A stretch of DNA of 7,884 nucleotides from an uncultured archaeon (GTDB lineage: Archaea; Halobacteriota; Methanosarcinia; Methanosarcinales; Methanoperedenaceae): positions 1 through 7,884 of the forward strand of contig CABMIA010000053.1 of NCBI GenBank assembly GCA_902386085.1. The letters are read 5' to 3'. Below, one piece after another: positions 1 through 7,157 of this stretch. Position 1 is the stretch's first letter. Every line of letters starts with the position of its first letter. The position numbers and the translations under genes are program-made. The notes beneath the pieces are model-generated. The model did no database searches, was not told the DNA's origin, and saw only the letters and a list, made by a program, of their open reading frames with translations.

Positions 1-1
1 C

Positions 2-1374
<1,373 letters not shown>

Positions 1375-1375
<1 letters not shown>

Positions 1376-1380
1376 AGGAG
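1375..1380 (+). promoter_or_regulatory. Shine-Dalgarno site for the first MNT gene
   Basis: AAGGAG sits directly after the gyrB stop and six bases before the TTG at 1387. It supports that TTG as the start, because no in-frame ATG lies nearby. It also indicates that the MNT gene is translated from a gyrB read-through transcript. Confidence 0.7.
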
Positions 1381-1386
1381 ATTGAC

Positions 1387-1704
1387 TTGAACCAAGAGAC
1401 ATTTGACCGTTTGAGGAAAATAAGTGAACGGTTGAAGCAGACATACGATGCCGAGAAAGTCATTCTTTATGGCTCATATGCCAGAGGAGAAGAAACCGAA
1501 GACAGCGATGTAGATTTACTGGTCATTGCGCATCGAAAAGAAAGGTTTTTCGAAAGGATTGCGTCTGCAAAACGCCTCATACGCGACCTCAGAAACGGTT
1601 TGCCGGTTGCGCCTATTGTGCTTACCCCCGATGAAGCTGAAAAAAGAAAAAATGTTGGTGATCAGTTCATAAATGACATTTTGGAGAATGGGGTAAGTTT
1701 ATGA
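1387..1704 (+). CDS. MNT-type nucleotidyltransferase, antitoxin-like (MNT1)
   Basis: A 105-residue minimal nucleotidyltransferase. In MNT/HEPN systems the MNT protein is the antitoxin and neutralises its HEPN RNase partner, in studied cases by adding AMP to it. The fold's signature GSX10DXD is complete: G29-S30 in YGSYARGE, then D41 and D43 in SDVDLLV. The third metal-binding aspartate is not obvious: where MNT2 has PKDIVVYTP this protein has PVAPIVLTP. The start is TTG at 1387, supported by AAGGAG at 1375-1380. It follows gyrB by 11 bases, and its TGA overlaps the ATG (1701) of a HEPN reading frame, the usual ATGA coupling of these modules. That HEPN is only a stub, so this antitoxin has no intact neighbour of its own. 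Confidence 0.88.
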   Translation: MNQETFDRLRKISERLKQTYDAEKVILYGSYARGEETEDSDVDLLVIAHRKERFFERIASAKRLIRDLRNGLPVAPIVLTPDEAEKRKNVGDQFINDILENGVSL

Positions 1705-1826
1705 ACAATCCTGATTCGTTACCTTCTGAATGGTTTAGCATTGCAAGGAAAGAGTGGAGCTGCGGCGCGAGTTCATCGAGAGGCATGCGAAGGAAATCAA
1801 GAATCTGGATGTGTGAGTATGGTTGA
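1701..1826 (+). pseudogene. HEPN-domain toxin, N-terminal stub fused into gyrB tail (HEPN1)
   Basis: The ATG at 1701 overlaps the MNT1 stop and opens a 41-codon frame. Its first 19 residues include SEWFSIARKEW, the typical first helix of MNT-partner HEPN proteins (compare AKRWFHKGNNDL in the intact HEPN downstream). From about 1754 the same bases belong, in another register, to a copy of the gyrB 3' end. The frame therefore continues as an unrelated, Arg- and Ser-rich sequence to a TGA at 1824-1826. A complete HEPN of this family is about 120-130 residues, so roughly 85% is missing, including any catalytic Arg/His. The protein, if made, should have no RNase activity. The identification rests on a short match and on position after an MNT gene. 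Confidence 0.7.
1754..1816 (+). pseudogene. gyrB: Relict 3' end of a second gyrB copy
   Basis: In the register ending at the TGA of 1814-1816 these bases encode VELRREFIERHAKE followed by IKNLDV. The end of the larger gyrB at 1313-1375 encodes [14 protein letters not shown] followed by VKNLDV. Sixteen of 20 residues match and 51 of 63 bases match by my count. Most changes are synonymous or conservative (K/R, D/E, V/I), which is the pattern of two GyrB proteins that diverged under selection, not of a fresh duplication. Homology ends abruptly on the left, at the HEPN1 stub. This is the scar of a recombination, gene replacement or assembly join, and gives the native right-hand boundary of a former gyrB. 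Confidence 0.88.
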
Positions 1827-2469
1827 GTTATACTCAATTCCAATTGTTAACCAAATGAGTCTACTGAGTGGATACGACATGCTTTTAGCGATTGTTGCTG
1901 CGATCATTGTTTCCTTCATATTATTCTTATTACGAAAACCATGGGAATATTTTAAAAAACTATGCAAATGGCTGTTGATTAAAATAAAACAACTTATACA
2001 ATTTATAAAATTGGTACGTCTTTTGTGGAAGATTAGTACTGAAGCACATGACTCCGAAAAAATGATAGATTTTGTTCCTTGTTATAAATGTTCTTATCCA
2101 GTTATAAAAGCACCAGATTCAACTTCACCTCCATGTATAGAATTTGAATTCGCTATTATAAACCGCAGCATCTTTGATTTTAAGATTGAAAAAATTTCTA
2201 TGAATATTCATGATAACGACGATTATAGCGTTGATAAAAGAAATGTCCCATTAGATATTGATTTACCGCATCAACAAGTTATAAAAAACAGTCATATATT
2301 CTCATTAAATCCGAAATTCATCGATAAGCTAAAATCTTTAAAGGAGAAGTGTGAATCGCAGTGGATTATACTTGAAGACGTGAAGATATATTTGAAAAAT
2401 GAGAAATCTCCGATATTTTGTGGACAGCGTTTTAATTTGAGAATACACCATCTTGATTACCATTTGTGA
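1819..2469 (+). CDS. Membrane-anchored protein of unknown function
   Basis: 216 residues if started at the ATG of 1819; I do not recognise the family. The register stays open upstream to a TTG at 1741, but that stretch is HEPN1 stub and gyrB relict in other registers, so I reject it. ATG at 1855 is an alternative start. Residues about 21-39 (DMLLAIVAAIIVSFILFLL) form one transmembrane helix. A basic, aromatic-rich amphipathic stretch follows (RKPWEYFKKLCKWLLIKIKQ), then a soluble domain of about 145 residues rich in alternating beta-type segments (IEFEFAIINRS, KIEKISMNIHD, VKIYLKN), possibly a beta-sandwich. The basic residues after the helix favour a cytoplasmic C-terminal domain. Base composition is clearly more AT-rich than gyrB or gyrA, suggesting acquisition. 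Its TGA overlaps the GTG/GTGAT start region of MNT2, so the two are likely co-translated. A link to the toxin-antitoxin pair is inferred from this overlap only. Confidence 0.7.
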   Translation: MVELYSIPIVNQMSLLSGYDMLLAIVAAIIVSFILFLLRKPWEYFKKLCKWLLIKIKQLIQFIKLVRLLWKISTEAHDSEKMIDFVPCYKCSYPVIKAPDSTSPPCIEFEFAIINRSIFDFKIEKISMNIHDNDDYSVDKRNVPLDIDLPHQQVIKNSHIFSLNPKFIDKLKSLKEKCESQWIILEDVKIYLKNEKSPIFCGQRFNLRIHHLDYHL

Positions 2470-2477
2470 TAAAAACC

Positions 2478-2798
2478 ATGCAACCAATAACACAAGAACT
2501 AATCCAGGAAATCAAAAACCGCATTGTTAGTGGAGTCCATCCCGAGAAGATAATCCTTTTTGGTTCTTATGCTTATGGAACCCCTACAAAGGACAGCGAC
2601 CTGGATTTGCTTGTCATCCTTCCCACTGAAGAACCGATGCATAAGAGGGTGACAAGAATAAGAAAATTGCTCCGTGACATAAAAATTCCCAAAGATATTG
2701 TCGTTTACACCCCACAGGAAGTTGAAAAATGGAAAAACGCTTCTGCAGCATTTGTTACTTCAGTTATAAAAAAAGGAAAAGTCATCTATGGAGAATAA
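2478..2798 (+). CDS. MNT-type nucleotidyltransferase antitoxin (MNT2)
   Basis: A 106-residue minimal nucleotidyltransferase with all expected metal ligands. From the ATG at 2478 these are G29-S30 in FGSYAYGT, D41 and D43 in SDLDLLV, and a third aspartate, D73, in PKDIVVYTP. In MntA-type antitoxins this site transfers AMP to the HEPN partner. The ATG at 2478 is preceded by GTGAT at 2466-2470, a usable Shine-Dalgarno site seven bases away. A GTG start at 2466 would add four residues and overlap the upstream stop. The 3' end overlaps the HEPN2 start by 11 bases, so the pair should be translated together. This is the only MNT in the island with a complete HEPN, and the best candidate for a working module. 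Confidence 0.9.
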   Translation: MQPITQELIQEIKNRIVSGVHPEKIILFGSYAYGTPTKDSDLDLLVILPTEEPMHKRVTRIRKLLRDIKIPKDIVVYTPQEVEKWKNASAAFVTSVIKKGKVIYGE

Positions 2799-3183
2799 AG
2801 ACGTAGCAAAAAGATGGTTCCATAAAGGAAACAACGATCTGATAGCAGGTGAGTATATCCTCACCATGCCAAACCCACCAACAGATACTGTGTGTTTTCA
2901 CAGTCAGCAGGCTGCTGAAAAGTATCTCAAAGGATTTCTTGCTTTTCATGGAAGAGAAGCGCCTAAAATTCATGGCATTGAAGAGCTTGTTTCTATTTGT
3001 ACAGAAACTGATTCTGAATTTTCCAAGTTGTTTGATATCGCAACAGATTTATCCGGCTACGCTGTTGAAGTCAGATATCCTTTAGAAGCAGATCATGAAA
3101 TTACTAGTGAAGAAGCTCAACACGCCATTGAAAATGCTAAGAAATTTAAGAAATTCGTTTTGAACCATTTGAAATTGAGGTGA
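2788..3183 (+). CDS. HEPN-domain protein, probable RNase toxin (HEPN2)
   Basis: 131 residues, all-alpha, with the hallmarks of the HEPN family paired with MNT proteins: an N-terminal AKRWFHKGNNDL helix, the central CFHSQQAAEKYLKGFLAFHG helix, PKIHGIEELV, and a C-terminal helix rich in Lys (ENAKKFKKFVLNHLK). HEPN toxins use an R-X4-6-H pair to cut RNA. Two candidates are visible: R56-X5-H62 (REAPKIH) and R96-X6-H103 (RYPLEADH). The second lies in the RYP-containing region and fits the spacing rule, though the Tyr two residues after His that is modified in the best-studied pair is absent here (HEIT). The gene overlaps MNT2 by 11 bases and is followed at once by MNT3. Full length for the family. 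RNase function is inferred from family and context. Confidence 0.87.
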   Translation: MENKDVAKRWFHKGNNDLIAGEYILTMPNPPTDTVCFHSQQAAEKYLKGFLAFHGREAPKIHGIEELVSICTETDSEFSKLFDIATDLSGYAVEVRYPLEADHEITSEEAQHAIENAKKFKKFVLNHLKLR

Positions 3184-3184
3184 T
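3177..3184 (+). promoter_or_regulatory. Shine-Dalgarno site deciding a CTG start for MNT3
   Basis: GAGGTGAT overlaps the HEPN2 stop and matches the complement of the archaeal 16S rRNA 3' end over eight bases. The only plausible start at the right distance is the CTG at 3188-3190; no ATG, GTG or TTG lies in the register between the stop at 3176-3178 and the catalytic motif. Confidence 0.65.
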
Positions 3185-3187
3185 CCC

Positions 3188-3547
3188 CTGCTAAATATCA
3201 CACAAATTTCAAAAGATAAAAAAATCCAGGATGCATTCACTGATATTATCCAGAGCATAGTCAGTAGATATGCCCCCCAGAAAATCGTTCTTTTTGGTTC
3301 CTATGCAAGAGGAGAGGCGCATGAAGGAAGCGATATAGACCTGATGCTGATAAAAGAAACCTCTAAAAGATTCATAGATAGGATTGCCGATGTCATAAAG
3401 ATGAATAATACGTTCCTTTCAATGGAACCATTAGTATATTCTCCTTTAGAATTCGAGATCATGAAAAAAGAAAAAAGAGATTTCATAATGACTATTGAAG
3501 AGGAAGGAATAGAAATATATGATGCGAGAAGCGCAAAAATGGTTTGA
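3188..3547 (+). CDS. MNT-type nucleotidyltransferase, antitoxin-like, apparent CTG start (MNT3)
   Basis: A 119-residue reading starting at CTG 3188. The first ATG in the register (3344) lies after the active-site motif, so a caller restricted to standard starts would lose the functional half. In the extended reading, G37-S38 (FGSYARGE), D49 and D51 (SDIDLML) give a complete GSX10DXD signature. At the third acidic position it has E80 in SMEPLVYSP. The N-terminal helix (KKIQDAFTDIIQSIVSRYAPQ) is normal for the family. The start is supported by GAGGTGAT at 3177-3184. CTG may be a decayed ATG (one base) or a real rare start. The TGA falls inside the stub of a third HEPN frame that begins at 3522. 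It is different enough from MNT1 and MNT2 not to be a recent duplicate. Confidence 0.8.
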   Translation: MLNITQISKDKKIQDAFTDIIQSIVSRYAPQKIVLFGSYARGEAHEGSDIDLMLIKETSKRFIDRIADVIKMNNTFLSMEPLVYSPLEFEIMKKEKRDFIMTIEEEGIEIYDARSAKMV

Positions 3548-3590
3548 TCAAGCAAAAAATATTAAAATTCATTATAAAATTATTGGATAA
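3522..3590 (+). pseudogene. HEPN-domain toxin, N-terminal stub (HEPN3)
   Basis: The ATG at 3522 overlaps the end of MNT3 and opens a 22-codon frame beginning MREAQKWFDQAKN. This resembles the start of HEPN2 (AKRWFHKGNN) and HEPN1 (SEWFSIARKE). It runs into AT-rich sequence and stops at TAA 3588-3590, just before gyrA. Position and overlap are exactly where the HEPN partner of MNT3 should begin, so I read this as the remnant of a deleted toxin. The match is short, and a chance frame cannot be fully excluded. Confidence 0.6.
3571..3580 (+). promoter_or_regulatory. Possible TATA box for gyrA
   Basis: ATTATAAAAT is centred about 47 bases before the gyrA ATG. With the usual archaeal spacing of about 25 bases, transcription would begin near 3600 and give a leader of about 20 bases. 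The area is generally AT-rich, so the match is suggestive only. It would give gyrA its own promoter despite the insertions upstream. Confidence 0.4.
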
Positions 3591-3621
3591 TTAACATGCA
3601 TGAACATGAGCTGATACTACA

Positions 3622-6159
3622 ATGACCGACCAGGAACCCAAAGACCCCCAGCAAAAACTCGTTGTTGAAAAAATCTCACCCGTCAATATCGAAGATGAGA
3701 TGAAGCGCTCCTATATCGATTATGCCATGAGCGTCATCGTTGGCCGTGCGCTCCCTGATGTAAGGGATGGACTGAAGCCAGTTCACAGGCGCATCCTCTA
3801 TGCCATGAACGAGCAGGGGATGACATCAGACAAACCCTACAAGAAATCAGCAAGGATAGTGGGAGATGTCCTGGGTAAGTACCATCCGCACGGCGATATT
3901 GCAGTTTATGATACCATTGTCAGGATGGTGCAGACCTTTTCGCTCCGCTACCCATTGATAGACGGGCAGGGGAACTTCGGAAGCATTGATGGCGACAGCG
4001 CGGCAGCGATGCGATACACAGAGGTCAGACTTGCAAAGATAGCTGAAGAGATCCTTGTCGATATAGAAAAAGAGACCGTGGATTTCGTGCCCAACTATGA
4101 CGAGTCCCTGAAAGAACCGACGGTGCTTCCGTGCAAACTCCCGAACCTCCTCATCAACGGTTCGACCGGGATTGCAGTGGGTATGGCCACCAATATGCCG
4201 CCGCATAATCTGGGAGAAGTGATAGACGGTATAACCCTTGTCATCGATAACCCGGATGCCGGATTTGATGAACTTGTCAAGATTGTCAAAGGTCCTGATT
4301 TCCCTACGGCAGGTTTCATCTACGGAAGGCAGGGAATACGCGATGCGTATCTTACAGGCCGCGGCTCGATCAAGATGCGCGCCCGCGCCGTGATCGAGGA
4401 GATAAAGAATAAGGAACAGATAATCGTAACAGAGCTGCCGTACCAGGTGAACAAGGCGAAACTGATAGAGACGATCGCAGGTCTTGTCAGGGATAAAAAG
4501 ATAGCAGGCATCACAGACCTGCGGGACGAGTCGGATAAAGACGGCATCAGGATAGTCATGGAAATTTCCAGACAGGCGCAGGCGAATATTATCCTGAACC
4601 AGTTGTATTCGAGCACGCAACTGGAAGATACCTTTGGTGTGATCAACCTCTCACTCGTTGAAGGACAGCCCAGGCTTCTCACATTAAAGGACATCATTGT
4701 TGACTACATAAATCACAGGAAGATAATAATCACAAGGCGCAGCCAGTTTGAGCTCAAAAAGGCAGAGCAGCGTGCCCATATCCTTGAGGGTTTGAGGATC
4801 GCGCTTGATAATATCGATGCGGTCATAAAACTCATAAAGGCTTCACATACGCCGGATGAAGCGCGCGCAGGTCTTGTTGCCAATTTCAAGCTGAGCGAAG
4901 AGCAGGCAAAGGCTATACTCGACATGAGGCTACAGCGCCTCACAGGGCTTGAGCGGGAGAAGATCGATGCTGAATATGCCGAACTTTTAAAGACAATTGC
5001 CTGGCTGAAAGAACTCCTGGCAAGTGAGATCAAGATACTTGCGCTGATAAAAGCTGAGCTTGCTGACATCAAGGCGCGTTTTGCGGATAAGAGGCGGACA
5101 GAGATAATCGAAAGCACTGGAGAACTTGTTACCGAGGACCTGATACCGAAGGAAGATGATGTAATTACTATCACGAACAGCGGCTACATCAAGCGCATCG
5201 CCGTGGATGCATATAAGCAGCAGCGCCGGGGCGGGAAAGGTGTGATGGGCATGGAGACGAAAGAAGAGGATTTTGTGAGTGACCTTTTCATCGGCAATAC
5301 CCATGATTACATGCTGTTCTTCACCGACAAAGGAAAAGTGTACTGGCTGAAAGTATATGGGATACCCGAGGCAGGAAGGCAGGCGCGCGGTAATGCGATT
5401 GTCAATCTGCTGCAGTTGGAGCAGGGTGAAAAGATAAGCGCCTACATACCGATCAGCAAATTCGATGAGAAGCATTTCCTTCTCATGGTCACAAAGAAAG
5501 GCACAGCAAAGAAGACGGCATTGAGCGAGTTCTCAAACCCCAGGAAGACAGGAATTATCGCCATCTCGCTTGAGGACGGGGACAAGCTGGTTTCGGTGAA
5601 GCTAACTGACGGCACGAAAGAAGTGGTGATCGGCACAAAGCACGGGAAGGCGATCCGCTTTAACGAGAACGACGTGCGCGACATGGGGCGCGGCGCTTAC
5701 GGCGTGCGGGGCGTGAGACTTATCGGCGAAGATGAAGTGGTGAGCATGGCAGTTGTGGAGGAGGGAGCAAGCCTTCTCACTGTTACAGAGAACGGATTCG
5801 GGAAGCGCACAGGATTTGAGGAATACCGTCCCAGCAACCGCGGAGGGCAGGGCGTGATACCCATCGACGTGAACATCAGGAACGGGAACGTGGTGGATAT
5901 CAAGAGCGTTCACGAGGATGACGAGATCATGGTGACAACATCGAAAGGGATCATTATCCGCGTGCCTGTAAGCGGGATACGCGTGCAGGGAAGGAATACG
6001 CAGGGAGTCAAGATCATGAATGTGGAGGAGAAGGACAGGGTGGTGGGTGTGGCGACGCTTGCGAAGGAGGAGGAGAATGGAAACGGGGAGGAGAAGGCGG
6101 TGCAGGCGAAGCTGGAGGATGCAGATGCTTCAATTAAGGAAAAAAAGCTTGATAACTAG
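3622..6159 (+). CDS. gyrA: DNA gyrase subunit A
   Basis: GyrA cuts and rejoins DNA and wraps it so that gyrase, as A2B2 with GyrB, introduces negative supercoils using ATP. The 845-residue frame is complete. It begins with the DNA-gate domain ([27 protein letters not shown]) and has the catalytic tyrosine Y132 preceded by R131 in [11 protein letters not shown] coiled-coil arm lies around residues 360-480. The GyrA box QRRGGKG at residues 534-540 (bases 5221-5241) identifies gyrase rather than topoisomerase IV. Six beta-pinwheel blades follow, then an acidic, Glu/Lys-rich tail from about residue 814. The quinolone-sensitive region is well conserved, but residue 93 is Ile where E. coli has Ser83; the neighbouring acidic D97 is kept. 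No upstream ATG is in frame and no strong Shine-Dalgarno precedes the start, consistent with a short leader from the TATA-like box at 3571-3580. The next gene starts 18 bases after the stop. Confidence 0.97.
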   Translation: MTDQEPKDPQQKLVVEKISPVNIEDEMKRSYIDYAMSVIVGRALPDVRDGLKPVHRRILYAMNEQGMTSDKPYKKSARIVGDVLGKYHPHGDIAVYDTIVRMVQTFSLRYPLIDGQGNFGSIDGDSAAAMRYTEVRLAKIAEEILVDIEKETVDFVPNYDESLKEPTVLPCKLPNLLINGSTGIAVGMATNMPPHNLGEVIDGITLVIDNPDAGFDELVKIVKGPDFPTAGFIYGRQGIRDAYLTGRGSIKMRARAVIEEIKNKEQIIVTELPYQVNKAKLIETIAGLVRDKKIAGITDLRDESDKDGIRIVMEISRQAQANIILNQLYSSTQLEDTFGVINLSLVEGQPRLLTLKDIIVDYINHRKIIITRRSQFELKKAEQRAHILEGLRIALDNIDAVIKLIKASHTPDEARAGLVANFKLSEEQAKAILDMRLQRLTGLEREKIDAEYAELLKTIAWLKELLASEIKILALIKAELADIKARFADKRRTEIIESTGELVTEDLIPKEDDVITITNSGYIKRIAVDAYKQQRRGGKGVMGMETKEEDFVSDLFIGNTHDYMLFFTDKGKVYWLKVYGIPEAGRQARGNAIVNLLQLEQGEKISAYIPISKFDEKHFLLMVTKKGTAKKTALSEFSNPRKTGIIAISLEDGDKLVSVKLTDGTKEVVIGTKHGKAIRFNENDVRDMGRGAYGVRGVRLIGEDEVVSMAVVEEGASLLTVTENGFGKRTGFEEYRPSNRGGQGVIPIDVNIRNGNVVDIKSVHEDDEIMVTTSKGIIIRVPVSGIRVQGRNTQGVKIMNVEEKDRVVGVATLAKEEENGNGEEKAVQAKLEDADASIKEKKLDN

Positions 6160-6177
6160 TTATCTCGATGGTGAAAT

Positions 6178-6747
6178 ATGGTAAAAAAAAGAAAACCGTA
6201 TAAAGAAGATAGTCTTGCAGGTATAGCAGATATTGCACTGAACGATATAAAAAAACTATCAGAAAGTCAACAAATAAGCGATAAATTAATCGCCTTTAAC
6301 TTGGTGCTTTTCATTTTAATATTGGGTTTTGATATTTCTTATTGGTTAAAAGCAAATCCAAATGAACCTTTAGTATTTGGTGTGTTTATCCTTGTTTCAA
6401 TGATATTCTCAAGCATAGTCAGCATAGGTTACAATCGTGTTTTATCAATTATTTCTAATTTAACTACCAATAAAATAGAAGCATTGAGGATAGGAGGCTA
6501 TAATGTTTATAGATTTAAGCCTCGCTATAACTGGTACATTGTTCCAGAACCAATTTATTGTAAATTCCTCAGCTTCGATAATAGCAGTTCAAATGATTGT
6601 GATTCTAGTATTAGGTTTTATAAATTTCCAAGCACCAACAACAGATCGAATTGTAAAACCAAGCCAATTAAGAGAGACTTTAGGAGACATTGCTTCAATA
6701 ATATCTATTTTGAGTTTCATTATAGATTTAGGCATAATAGTATTTAG
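6178..6747 (+). CDS. Small membrane protein of unknown function, probably frameshifted near base 6500
   Basis: Not recognised. The ATG at 6178 follows gyrA by 18 bases with GGTGA close upstream. The first 110 residues look coding: a basic, then mixed-charge N-terminus, a helix at about 37-57 (LIAFNLVLFILILGFDISYWL) and another at about 65-84 (LVFGVFILVSMIFSSIVSIGY). After roughly base 6500 the frame gives a Cys/Asn/Arg/Tyr-rich tail without family-like order, while the +1 register becomes a convincing hydrophobic protein (6503-6751). So either an indel split a four-helix membrane protein, or this gene truly overlaps the next by 245 bases. The first explanation seems more likely. The sequence is AT-rich compared with gyrA. 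Confidence 0.55.
   Translation: MVKKRKPYKEDSLAGIADIALNDIKKLSESQQISDKLIAFNLVLFILILGFDISYWLKANPNEPLVFGVFILVSMIFSSIVSIGYNRVLSIISNLTTNKIEALRIGGYNVYRFKPRYNWYIVPEPIYCKFLSFDNSSSNDCDSSIRFYKFPSTNNRSNCKTKPIKRDFRRHCFNNIYFEFHYRFRHNSI
6492..6497 (+). promoter_or_regulatory. Shine-Dalgarno site inside the 6178 frame
   Basis: AGGAGG lies five bases before the ATG at 6503, giving the +1-register ORF an optimal ribosome binding site. This is the main argument that 6503-6751 could be a gene in its own right rather than just the displaced end of the preceding one. Confidence 0.55.
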
Positions 6748-6751
6748 ATAG
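6503..6751 (+). CDS. Small hydrophobic protein, or displaced C-terminal half of the 6178 gene
   Basis: 82 residues with helices at about 24-42 (ASIIAVQMIVILVLGFINF) and 62-81 (DIASIISILSFIIDLGIIVF), joined by a polar loop with PTTDRIVKPSQLRE. No family recognised. It lies in the +1 register relative to the gene starting at 6178, has AGGAGG at 6492-6497, and its own register is closed just upstream by a TAG at 6491-6493. Joined to the first 110 residues of the 6178 frame it would make a four-helix protein of about 190 residues. A separate, translationally coupled gene is the alternative. Confidence 0.55.
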   Translation: MFIDLSLAITGTLFQNQFIVNSSASIIAVQMIVILVLGFINFQAPTTDRIVKPSQLRETLGDIASIISILSFIIDLGIIVFR

Positions 6752-6795
6752 AGAATATACAGCCTCAAGGCAAATTATTAAGAGTGAACCTTGAA

Positions 6796-6802
6796 TTTTT
6801 TT
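6796..6802 (+). terminator. Possible T-rich termination signal
   Basis: A run of seven T residues about 45 bases after the last membrane ORF. Archaeal RNA polymerase commonly terminates at such runs without a hairpin. It would end the gyrA transcript before the PIN module. Confidence 0.3.
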
Positions 6803-6860
6803 GTCTTAACGGAGCCCAGAATCCACCACTTGCGCCTCATCCCACAAACGCACCCCTTCC

Positions 6861-6889
6861 GGCTCGATAACAGGGCGGCGCCGCTCATT
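6861..6889. repeat. GC-rich direct repeat, left copy
   Basis: These 29 bases match 7680-7708 at 25 positions, in the same orientation, bracketing the PIN-toxin module. Similarity extends weakly to the left (CCCCTTCC against CCCTCCCC). The left copy contains the perfect palindrome GCGGCGCCGC at 6875-6884. Read on the minus strand, both copies encode an RRRPVIEP stretch, and three of the four mismatches fall at third codon positions. The minus-strand frame here continues (EGVRLWDEAQVVDSGLR) to a stop at about 6806-6808. It may be the decayed end of a former gene. Confidence 0.65.
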
Positions 6890-6933
6890 CAAAGATTTTA
6901 TTCAGAGTCTATGCAGATTCATGTAACTAAAGG

Positions 6934-6941
6934 CATATATA
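6934..6941 (+). promoter_or_regulatory. Possible TATA box for the toxin-antitoxin pair
   Basis: CATATATA lies about 37 bases before the ATG at 6975, which would place transcription start near 6963 and leave a very short leader holding the AGTGAG-type ribosome site. There is an intergenic gap of over 200 bases upstream, so a promoter is expected here. Confidence 0.45.
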
Positions 6942-6974
6942 CGATACTACAGATAATAGAATCTAAGTGAGAAA

Positions 6975-7157
6975 ATGGCGATAAGCGAGTCTGATGTTGT
7001 GGCGTTAATCAAGGACAAGGATATAAAACTCGTTGGCAACAGGTTGATAACAGTCCCGAAGAAAAAAGAGAAAGGATTCTTCCATGTTGAAATCGATATT
7101 CCAGAAAGTGGAATTGATGAACTGTTGGGTGATGAAGTTTCTCAGTGGATAGAATGA
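6975..7157 (+). CDS. Small antitoxin-like protein upstream of a PIN toxin
   Basis: 60 residues, cytoplasmic, no signal or membrane segment. It is acidic at the C-terminus (IDELLGDEVSQWIE), with a basic middle patch (VPKKKEKG) after KLVGNRLITV, which could form an AbrB-like or otherwise DNA-binding beta segment. Small size, ATGA overlap with the PIN gene and the probable promoter in front fit a VapB-type antitoxin that binds the toxin and represses its own operon. I cannot assign it to a named VapB family from sequence alone, so the role comes mostly from the neighbour. Confidence 0.65.
   Translation: MAISESDVVALIKDKDIKLVGNRLITVPKKKEKGFFHVEIDIPESGIDELLGDEVSQWIE

Noticed and set aside
1741..1818. 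N-terminal extension of the membrane protein back to a TTG
   Set aside because: These bases are the HEPN1 stub and the gyrB relict in other registers, and the extension has no family sense; ATG 1819 or 1855 is better.
2849..3085. Open frame of 78 codons within HEPN2
   Set aside because: Shadow register of the HEPN gene, Ser/Leu-rich with no independent start signal.
1387..3590. Toxins in the island acting on gyrase, as CcdB or ParE do
   Set aside because: The genes are MNT/HEPN, whose known targets are RNA; closeness to gyrase genes is better explained by insertion.
3847..4620. Long open frame on the minus strand inside gyrA, and similar ones at 355-951, 4320-5174, 4987-5475 and 5602-5913
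   Set aside because: All are antisense to strongly conserved gyrase sequence, with compositions dictated by it and no family character.
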